This document shows, in pieces, positions 1-5,063 of a DNA stretch of 11,755 nucleotides. A program made the translations under genes and the position numbers. The notes beneath the pieces are model-generated. The model did not search any database and had not been told where the DNA came from. It saw only the letters and a program-made list of their open reading frames with translations. Location of the stretch: contig CAZYQI010000060.1 of assembly GCA_964649745.1 (NCBI GenBank), positions 1 to 11,755 on the forward strand, written 5' to 3'. This DNA is from CAZEHS01 sp964649745. Lineage in GTDB: Bacteria > Bacillota > Clostridia > Peptostreptococcales > Acidaminobacteraceae. Numbering within the stretch: the first letter of the stretch is position 1; every line of letters starts with the position of its first letter.

Positions 1-55
1 GGCCGCTTGAGAGTGTTTTATTATTTGTACTGTCTACTTGACGGGGTGCAGTTCA
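1..55. mobile_element. Partial insertion sequence: IS3-family-like terminal inverted repeat at 31-55
   Basis: Read on the minus strand, positions 55 down to 31 begin TGAACTGCACCCC and end AGTAGACA. This resembles the terminal inverted repeats of IS3-family elements (IS150/IS3 subgroups), which typically start TGaaCTG-CCCC and end GACA. The element would lie to the left, with its last bases GTTCA at 51-55 and only about 55 bp inside the window. The inner part (1-30) is AT-rich, then GGCCGCTTGAGAGT at the edge. No transposase is visible. A 3-4 bp target duplication would begin at base 56, but its partner is off-window. Recognition is from memory of the family consensus, so the call is moderate. 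Confidence 0.5.
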
Positions 56-78
56 GTCAGGTGCAGGAACGGCTCTTT

Positions 79-1608
79 TTACAACAGAGTCTGTATCGTG
101 AAATAAAACCGGCTTCCGTTGTCGGGGGTGCTGTTGAACCCGATATCGCCGCCCATCATCTCCACAAGGCCTTTGGAAATGGCCAGTCCCAACCCGCTGC
201 CTCCCTGCTGGCGGGTGGAAGATCCGTCAATCTGACTGAAACGCTTAAAAAGCACATCATGCTTGGGCTCCGCGATACCGATTCCTGTATCGGAGACCTC
301 AAAAAGCAGGGTGGCCTCACCGGGCCCTTTTGTCAACGCCTTGACGTTGATATCAATACCCCCTTCGGACGTGAATTTTATCCCATTCCCTATAAGATTG
401 GATAACACCTGCCGTAAACGAACCGGATCCCCAATAACCTCATAGGGAACCGTTTCATCGATGGTTGTCCGCATATACAGTCCCTTTTGCCTGGCACCGC
501 TTTCAAATAGCGCATGAACATCCTTTATCAGATCACGAACTGCATAAGGGGTATGTTCCATGGATATCTTACCGGCCTCTACCTGTGAATAGTCCAGTAT
601 GTCATTGAGCACCTTTAAAAGCACGGAAGACGAGGACCGTATGATCCCCAGGTATTCCCGCTGTTCTTCTAAGGTTTTTGACATCAGTGCCAGCTCTGTC
701 ATGCCAATGATGCCATTCATCGGCGTTCTGATTTCATGGGACATATTCGCCAAAAACTGGCTCTTGGCAGCACTGGCGGCTTCTGCTGCATCCTTGGCCT
801 GTTGCAGCTGCTCCTCCAGCCGTTTACGTACCGTGATGTCCACCGCCATTCCTGCGGAACGCTGTACCCCTTCATCAGCTCCTATTGCCGGCTGAACCTT
901 AATCCATATCCATTTGTAAATCCCATGCTCGTTTTTATACCGTATTTCCCTCTCCAGGATCTTCCTTTCCCCAGGGGTAGAGATGCCTCGACTGACTGCC
1001 GCCCGTTCTTGGTAACGGGCTACAATATAATCCCGATCCTCCGGGTGAATCCGGCTGAACAACATCTGAGGTGTTTCGTCGAACGTGTCCCCATCCATAC
1101 CAAAAATAGCGATAAAAGCGCTGTTGTGAAAAAGGACTTTTTTGCCTTCCTGAAGCCAAAAGGCCGTGTCAACGCTCTCTGAAAACTGTCGAAACCTCAA
1201 TTCGCTTTCCCGCAGCCGCTGTTCAGAATACATCCGCTCCAGCTCCGCCTCTTTTATTCGGGTGATATCACTGATGATGGCAAAGGTCCCCTTGGTAGTG
1301 CCATCGGCATCGTAAAAAACCTTTTTCTGTGCAAACATGTATTTCATCGTACCGTCCGGAAGGGTGAGCGCATGCTCATACCGCTGTATTCCGCCGGTAT
1401 CTATCAGCTCTTTGTCCTTTGCTGTGAAAAGATCTGCAGATCTCTTTTCCTGAAAATCATAAGCAGTCTTCCCCATCATATCTTCCGGTGTTGATCCGTT
1501 CAGCTCGGCAAAAGCCGAATTGCAGGATATGAACCGGCCTTCAAGATCCTTAAAATAGATAGCCGTGGGCAATGCTTCAAAAAGATCTTTCAGAACATCC
1601 ATGGTCAT
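79..1608 (-). CDS. PAS-domain sensor histidine kinase (cytosolic, no receiver domain)
   Basis: Two-component sensor kinase. Residue numbers count from the furthest possible start, a GTG at 1767. PAS domain 1 spans about 57-168 (LPTAIYFKD, then the PAC-like end FAIISDITRIKEAE) and PAS domain 2 about 188-313 (RIHPEDRD, then AVDITVRKRLEEQ). A short coiled coil, about 314-336, leads to the HisKA H-box SHEIRTPMNGIIGM with phospho-acceptor His344. The HATPase domain shows N461 (NLIGNGIKFT), G1 DTGIGI (493-498), an F-box around LFKRFSQID and G2 GGSGLGLAI (522-530). The protein stops soon after G2, so the receiver domain common in kinases of this sequence type is absent. There is no transmembrane segment or signal peptide. 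I prefer the ATG at 1606-1608 (or 1600-1602): it lies just before PAS 1, and the 53 residues from the GTG have no domain character and no ribosome site. The ligand and partner regulator are unknown. An IS-like end lies about 24 bp past the stop. Confidence 0.9.
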   Translation of the reverse strand: MTMDVLKDLFEALPTAIYFKDLEGRFISCNSAFAELNGSTPEDMMGKTAYDFQEKRSADLFTAKDKELIDTGGIQRYEHALTLPDGTMKYMFAQKKVFYDADGTTKGTFAIISDITRIKEAELERMYSEQRLRESELRFRQFSESVDTAFWLQEGKKVLFHNSAFIAIFGMDGDTFDETPQMLFSRIHPEDRDYIVARYQERAAVSRGISTPGERKILEREIRYKNEHGIYKWIWIKVQPAIGADEGVQRSAGMAVDITVRKRLEEQLQQAKDAAEAASAAKSQFLANMSHEIRTPMNGIIGMTELALMSKTLEEQREYLGIIRSSSSVLLKVLNDILDYSQVEAGKISMEHTPYAVRDLIKDVHALFESGARQKGLYMRTTIDETVPYEVIGDPVRLRQVLSNLIGNGIKFTSEGGIDINVKALTKGPGEATLLFEVSDTGIGIAEPKHDVLFKRFSQIDGSSTRQQGGSGLGLAISKGLVEMMGGDIGFNSTPDNGSRFYFTIQTLL

Positions 1609-1625
1609 TTTTTCCGTATCGTAGA

Positions 1626-1658
1626 TTAGCAAAAGCACACCCCCAGAAGATGTTCCAT
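1626..1658 (-). other. Possible 10-codon leader ORF before the kinase
   Basis: On the minus strand an ATG at 1656-1658 opens a 10-codon frame (MEHLLGVCFC, then TAA at 1626-1628). It is preceded at 1662-1670 by AGGAAGAGG, the best Shine-Dalgarno-like sequence in the area. Its stop lies 17 nt upstream of the kinase ATG at 1608, which itself has only a weak GGA. The frame could be a leader peptide coupled to kinase translation, or chance. It lies inside the kinase frame if the GTG at 1767 is used instead. Confidence 0.2.
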
Positions 1659-2073
1659 TAACCTCTTCCTGTCGTCTCTGGTTTGTTACCCCGCCCGGAT
1701 ACCTTTGAATCAGTCCAAACCCACGGAGATAAAAGAGGTATACACTATAAAATGTACTTTGAGCCACTGTGTAACAGAGAGCTACCCTGATTTATCTTCC
1801 ATAGAATAAAGATGCTGGCTTCCCCCTTGCTCTTATCATTAAAGTATTGACACCTTCCGGCACTGATTCAGATGCAAAGTTGGGGCTTTGCGGCTAAATC
1901 AAGGTCGGAGATGGTAATCACAGAACCGGCATAGAACCATTTCCAGCGTTTCGCGTGATTGGACATCACAACAGAGACATCTACAACCGTTCAGTGCAAT
2001 CACTTAGTACAACCACTCAGAACCGTCCCCGTTGGTTCATTCTGAACATCAGAAACCTACGCCCCGTAAGCAT

Positions 2074-2105
2074 TTCAAAGGGGTGCCATTTCGGCACCCC
2101 TTGAA
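2074..2105. terminator. Hairpin, possible second (bidirectional) terminator
   Basis: A perfect stem AAGGGGTGCC / GGCACCCCTT (2078-2087 with 2093-2102) has the 5-nt loop ATTTC. Allowing one bulged A at 2077 extends it to 13 pairs (TTCAA... / ...TTGAA). The stem is GC-rich, but the flanking T-run is short on either strand. It is a probable back-up terminator for minus-strand transcription leaving the toxin array, and the T-tail is too weak to fix a direction. Confidence 0.55.
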
Positions 2106-2241
2106 TTGGTCTGAAAGCCCACCAATACTACGATTCACAGGCTTTCCTTGTTTTGATTTTTGAGGCTGAATGAGGAATAAGAAAGGGTACATGCCCATTC
2201 ATTCAGAACCTGCATGCTATTATGCAATAAGACGGCTTTTC

Positions 2242-2279
2242 AAAAAGGGATCGCCAAGGGGCAACGCCCCTTGGCGATC
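2242..2279 (-). terminator. Strong intrinsic terminator closing the toxin/immunity array
   Basis: A perfect 14-bp inverted repeat, GATCGCCAAGGGGC (2249-2262) with GCCCCTTGGCGATC (2266-2279), has a 3-nt loop. On the minus strand the stem is followed by CC and then five T residues (plus-strand A-run 2242-2246). GC-rich stem plus T-tract is the standard rho-independent layout. It lies 80 bp beyond the stop codon of the last immunity gene, so it fits the end of the transcript. Confidence 0.85.
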
Positions 2280-2359
2280 AGCGGTTCATGAAAGTATCAG
2301 TATCACCAATAAATTTAACCGGTGGATTCAATCAATTCAGTCCATAGTATGATTTGATG

Positions 2360-2878
2360 CTAAAGTTCATGTTCCTGTATATATTTCATTTCATTTTCCA
2401 ACCAATCCATATTCTTTTGGTAAAGTTCCTGATAGAACTCATCTGTATAATAGTCTTCCGGGCGAATACTATTAAATCTTCCTTGGTACACATGAGGAGA
2501 ATCATCTGGGAAGTCGAGCTTTGCCCAAATATCTCCCAAAGATATAAGCCCTTGAACGCAATCGGACTGCTGAAGCCCAATGTGATATAAAACATACATT
2601 GCTCTCCATTTTCGAAGTTCAAAATCATAATTTGTACTTTCTCCAACTGCAATTTTATGGAGAGTCATGTTAATCTCATCGCTCTCATTTTCTTGGATGC
2701 ATGATAATTCAACAATTTGTGAATCATCACCTGAGACTTCCAATTGAGAGATTGCATATTCAATAATATCCTTCTCTAACAGTTCGCCTGCAAACAATTC
2801 ACTTCCTCGGAAGCCAATGTCTAATAGCTTCCACGTGATTTTGAATCCCTTTTGTTTGATATCAGAAATTTTCATCAT
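2360..2878 (-). CDS. DUF2247-like protein, probable immunity protein for the orphan tip
   Basis: A 172-residue soluble, acidic protein with no signal peptide or membrane segment. Features consistent with my memory of DUF2247 (PF10004) are TWKLLDIG near residues 15-21, ELRKWRAMYVLYHIG in the middle, and a W-AKLDFPDDSPH segment followed by an acidic, aromatic C-terminus. It overlaps the upstream Rhs tip gene by 4 bp (ATGA, 2875-2878) and has no good ribosome site of its own, so translation is probably coupled to the toxin. A second Met follows directly (2873-2875) and could be the start. Position right after a toxin tip, small size, acidity and AT-rich composition relative to the Rhs core are the usual marks of polymorphic-toxin immunity genes. 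The immunity role is inferred from context, and the family name was not checked by search. Confidence 0.7.
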   Translation of the reverse strand: MMKISDIKQKGFKITWKLLDIGFRGSELFAGELLEKDIIEYAISQLEVSGDDSQIVELSCIQENESDEINMTLHKIAVGESTNYDFELRKWRAMYVLYHIGLQQSDCVQGLISLGDIWAKLDFPDDSPHVYQGRFNSIRPEDYYTDEFYQELYQKNMDWLENEMKYIQEHEL

Positions 2879-4218
2879 GGTCTAATCGGCACCCCATTCA
2901 TAGTTCCATTTGGAATAAACATTCGATGTGTTACATTGCCTTCTTGAATAATCCATTCAAATCGCCCTTTCACACTATTTAACGCACCATCAAGTTGATA
3001 CAAAACGCCGTTCTTAATATTTGTTTTTGTAGCAGCGCCAGCGTAGTTATCGACGATATCACTGAATGCGTGGTATTTATCTAACTTGAGGGCACTACCA
3101 ACTCTGGGTGTACCTAAAATGTCATTAGTAATTTCTACTTCCTTGCTTAATACCTTTGTCGCGTTACTCCCACTCTTAATGCCATCCTTCACAATCCCTT
3201 GCACTGCACCATTCTTTATCCCTGATTTCAATGCACTCTTGCCTAATTGCTTCACGCTTACGGCTGTTGCTATGGTGTCGATAGCCGCATTTCTTGGCAG
3301 TTCTGCTCCGCGCATTTCTGCAAATGTAACTGTCCAGCCGAGAACTGGCGTTGCATCTATCAGACTTATAGTCATTCCAGGGTCAACATAGGCGTCCCGT
3401 TCGCGGAGATCTTCCGGATCATTGCCTGTAGGATCAACCAAGTTCAACGGATTGTTCCAGCAGTAGGTATACAAATTCAAGCTCAGGGGATTGGTGATCT
3501 TCCCTTCATTCGTATCCCGGCTGATAAAGCGGCTGGTTACAGGGTCGTAGTAGCGAGCTCTGAGGTGGTAGAAGCCGCTTTCGTCATCCTGGTACTCTCC
3601 TGCATAACGGATGGGATTAACAATTGTTTCACTCATGGAGTTGAGGTTGCCAAACTCATCATAGGTGTAGTTGTTTTTCACGGCACCGGTGTCGTCTACC
3701 AACTTGACCACGTCACCGTGACCATTATAGATATAATAGTACCACGTCCCGGCTATAAGTCGTGCAAGAGGTTTATTGGACCATAGGTTTTGGGCCTTTT
3801 CTACTCCCGAACCATCCGCCTCAGCAATCACGCGGCCTGTCTCATCTGTATAGTACTTTGTCGTCCCAGCAGGACCTGTCTTTTTTGTACGCATCCCCTT
3901 GTAATCGTACTGATAGGTCGTTGTTTCTGCCGGTTTGCCGCTGGGTGTATTTGTGTATGCGTTCACCTGGTCAAGACCGTTCCAAACGAGGGTGCTGTTT
4001 TTTGATGCCAACAGGAAAGAAGCATCTCCAGTTGCTGTAGATCTGTTCCCCAACGGGTCATAGGTGTAGCTGGCCGTTTGCCCACTCAGCAACCGATTCA
4101 AGGTATCGTAGGTATAATTGACTGCGGACCCATCACCTTCGATTTTGGTGATATTCCCATTCAAGTCAGTGACATAGTTCCTGTTCTCCAGCGATGTGGT
4201 TCCCATCATGTTGTACAT
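2875..4218 (-). CDS. Orphan Rhs C-terminal fragment with alternative toxin tip
   Basis: A 447-residue frame. Residues 1-272 are identical to the end of the main Rhs core: YD repeats, RARYYDPVTSRFISRDT, and the hallmark NNPLNLVDPTGND. Residues 273-447 differ. They comprise a linker (about 273-330) distantly like that of the main protein (DPG-ISLIDATP, AELPRN, LGK) and an unrelated domain with KYHAFSDIVDNYAG, GRFEWII and VTHRMFI. I cannot assign that domain; the His and Arg/Thr-containing motifs could suit a nuclease, but this is a guess. The fragment has no signal peptide, no encapsulating shell, and only an internal core ATG with no Shine-Dalgarno. The frame is closed upstream by TAA (4264-4266). 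It is therefore best seen as a silent spare cassette or recombination donor, although weak independent translation is possible. The stop overlaps the next gene by ATGA. Confidence 0.8.
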   Translation of the reverse strand: MYNMMGTTSLENRNYVTDLNGNITKIEGDGSAVNYTYDTLNRLLSGQTASYTYDPLGNRSTATGDASFLLASKNSTLVWNGLDQVNAYTNTPSGKPAETTTYQYDYKGMRTKKTGPAGTTKYYTDETGRVIAEADGSGVEKAQNLWSNKPLARLIAGTWYYYIYNGHGDVVKLVDDTGAVKNNYTYDEFGNLNSMSETIVNPIRYAGEYQDDESGFYHLRARYYDPVTSRFISRDTNEGKITNPLSLNLYTYCWNNPLNLVDPTGNDPEDLRERDAYVDPGMTISLIDATPVLGWTVTFAEMRGAELPRNAAIDTIATAVSVKQLGKSALKSGIKNGAVQGIVKDGIKSGSNATKVLSKEVEITNDILGTPRVGSALKLDKYHAFSDIVDNYAGAATKTNIKNGVLYQLDGALNSVKGRFEWIIQEGNVTHRMFIPNGTMNGVPIRP

Positions 4219-4256
4219 ACTTTTTAAACGATTTACATTGTCAAAGCTATACGTTG
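3404..4256. repeat. 853-bp direct repeat of Rhs core 3' end (copy B, orphan)
   Basis: Matches 5582-6434 at a constant offset of 2178 bp. Comparing line by line I saw one mismatch, 4246 G against 6424 A. Identity stops at codons for LRER on the tip side and at ACGTTG on the other. It encodes YD repeats and the conserved end of the Rhs core. Confidence 0.95.
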
Positions 4257-4298
4257 GGTGATGTTACCCAGTGCATCGGTGGCTGCGATCAGCCCGTT
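4254..4298 (-). pseudogene. YD-repeat remnant out of frame beside the repeat junction
   Basis: On the minus strand, 4298 down to 4254 reads NGLIAATDALGNITQ. The TDALGN core is typical of YD/RHS repeats. It is flanked by a TGA (4299-4301) and is out of frame with the orphan core that follows. The main gene has NGLVTTYSF at the equivalent place, and both copies share AGCCCGTTT on the plus strand (4291-4299, 6440-6448). This suggests decayed core from a paralogous rhs gene. Confidence 0.5.
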
Positions 4299-4356
4299 TC
4301 ATGTCAACTATCAGGCCCCATCTATTTCTCCCGAAGCCCCGCTGTGTTGGTAAGTA

Positions 4357-4389
4357 ATTCAGCAGGAGAACATTGCCCTCCTGCTGAAT
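4357..4389. repeat. Perfect 12-bp inverted repeat (hairpin)
   Basis: ATTCAGCAGGAG (4357-4368) pairs with CTCCTGCTGAAT (4378-4389) around the 9-nt loop AACATTGCC. Neither strand has a following T-run, so a standard intrinsic terminator is not supported. A second, smaller hairpin, AGCAGGC/GCCTGCT with loop GTAT, lies at 4430-4447. Confidence 0.75.
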
Positions 4390-4502
4390 GGGTGTATCAG
4401 GTTCACTTAAAGTACGGAGCCTTCCGGCTAGCAGGCGTATGCCTGCTGCTGTATCCAACCCCGTTCATGGGGCGGATGCAGGACCACAGCTCGGTAAGGC
4501 GA

Positions 4503-4527
4503 CCCGCCGGAATGGATTCCGGGCGGG
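4503..4527. repeat. 11-bp GC-rich inverted repeat with one bulge
   Basis: CCCGCCGGAAT (4503-4513) pairs with ATTCCGGGCGGG (4516-4527) with one extra G and a 2-nt loop (so tight that a cruciform or a larger loop is likelier in practice). It runs directly into the G-rich tract. Confidence 0.55.
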
Positions 4528-4561
4528 GCGGGTTGTGGAGGTGGGGTGAAGGTGGGTGGAG
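4521..4561 (+). other. G-tract cluster, possible G-quadruplex
   Basis: Plus-strand G-runs lie at 4521-4523, 4525-4528, 4530-4532, 4543-4546 and 4553-4555. Loops are 1, 1, 10 and 6 nt, so one loop exceeds the usual limit of 7. A three-tetrad structure is possible but not canonical. The minus-strand transcript would be C-rich here, so any G4 would form in DNA or in antisense RNA. Confidence 0.35.
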
Positions 4562-4696
4562 TAAACATAATTTACAAGCATGACACGAGCAGTACGGTAA
4601 CCAGATTACACTATTTGTAATTTGACAGTTTTGAAGTATTACACGAGCGGCCGTTCTACAAATAGCGGCTTCTCTGCCTTCTCTCTTCGGAATCCG

Positions 4697-5050
4697 CTAC
4701 TCCTTATCCATTAAGTAACTAACGAATTCTTCGTGTAACGCCGCCCCTTCTTTCAATGACTCTCGTGTTTCAGTATTAATTAAATCAATACTAAAACTAT
4801 CAGTAAGTTCATCGCCTCCATCTAGCATAACCAAAATTGAATGAATCGCACCTTTGATAGTCTCATCTAATATTTTTTTGTAGGCTTGTTTATCATAATC
4901 CTCCACAAGCAGGTCTTTCAAGTGATTATACTCTTCTTCATTTTCAGACCAAATTAGATCTGCATCATTATTTAGACTTTCTACAGATGTTTGAACCCAG
5001 TAATCTTTAATTGATTTTAACCTCTCAAAAAACAGCTCTTGTTCTCTCAT
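4697..5050 (-). CDS. Candidate immunity protein for the HNH-like Rhs tip
   Basis: A 117-residue acidic, probably all-helical soluble protein with no signal peptide or membrane segment. Its most recognisable stretch is IHSILVMLDGGDELTDSFSIDLIN, followed by an LHEEFVSYLMD end. I do not recognise the family with certainty. The ATG at 5048-5050 is fixed by a strong AAGGAGGT (5056-5063) five bases upstream. That site overlaps the TAA of the Rhs gene, leaving only 11 bp between the genes, so the two are probably translated together. Position directly after a toxin tip, small size, charge and AT-rich sequence make immunity the natural reading. An unrelated small protein is the alternative. Confidence 0.75.
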   Translation of the reverse strand: MREQELFFERLKSIKDYWVQTSVESLNNDADLIWSENEEEYNHLKDLLVEDYDKQAYKKILDETIKGAIHSILVMLDGGDELTDSFSIDLINTETRESLKEGAALHEEFVSYLMDKE

Positions 5051-5055
5051 TTTCG

Positions 5056-5063
5056 ACCTCCTT
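5056..5063 (-). promoter_or_regulatory. Strong ribosome binding site of immunity gene 1, overlapping the Rhs stop
   Basis: AAGGAGGT on the minus strand lies five bases before the ATG at 5050. Its first two bases are part of the Rhs TAA (5062-5064), so ribosomes finishing the toxin sit on the immunity start. The second immunity gene instead uses an ATGA overlap without such a site. Confidence 0.85.

Larger units (their letters stand above)
1768..2359. other. Intergenic region between the toxin array and the kinase gene
   Basis: About 590 bp with no convincing gene on either strand. It carries two strong hairpins, listed separately as terminators (2074-2105 and 2242-2279). The stretch 1768-2073 should hold the promoter of the kinase gene, but I see no clear -35/-10 pair. 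A TATAGT box on the minus strand at 1744-1749 is the best isolated candidate. A plus-strand TTGACA at 1847-1852 lacks a good -10 partner. A 60-codon plus-strand frame at 2170-2352 runs through the terminator palindrome and is not credible. Confidence 0.6.
4257..4696. other. GC-rich structured spacer between immunity gene 1 and orphan cassette
   Basis: A 440-bp stretch with no convincing gene. A 64-codon minus-strand frame (4264-4458) has no domain character. The stretch holds three hairpins (4357-4389, 4430-4447, 4503-4527), a plus-strand G-tract cluster and, nearest the orphan core, a YD remnant. Nearer immunity gene 1 (4582-4665) it becomes AT-rich, with short repeats: ACACGAGC twice, and CTATTTGTA (4611-4619) opposite TACAAATAG (4657-4665). 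No clear promoter or T-tailed terminator is visible. It is more GC-rich than the tips and immunity genes around it. Confidence 0.6.

Noticed and set aside
1847..1875. Plus-strand TTGACA as a promoter.
   Set aside because: No acceptable -10 box at 16-18 bp spacing and no plus-strand gene follows.
2199..2206. Short inverted repeat CTGAATGA / TCATTCAG around 2167-2206 as a regulatory operator.
   Set aside because: Only 8 bp with a long gap in AT-rich DNA; likely chance, with no gene start nearby to regulate.
2170..2352. 60-codon plus-strand frame between the array and the kinase.
   Set aside because: It reads straight through the 14-bp terminator palindrome, has no ribosome site and no recognisable protein features.
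3247..4040. Several plus-strand frames opposite the Rhs core that recur opposite the second core copy.
   Set aside because: They are antisense shadows of the conserved YD sequence. They recur only because the DNA is duplicated, not because the proteins are conserved.
4264..4458. 64-codon minus-strand frame in the spacer between cassettes.
   Set aside because: It crosses the perfect hairpin at 4357-4389, has no start signal or domain character, and shares the frame that merely closes the orphan core with TAA.
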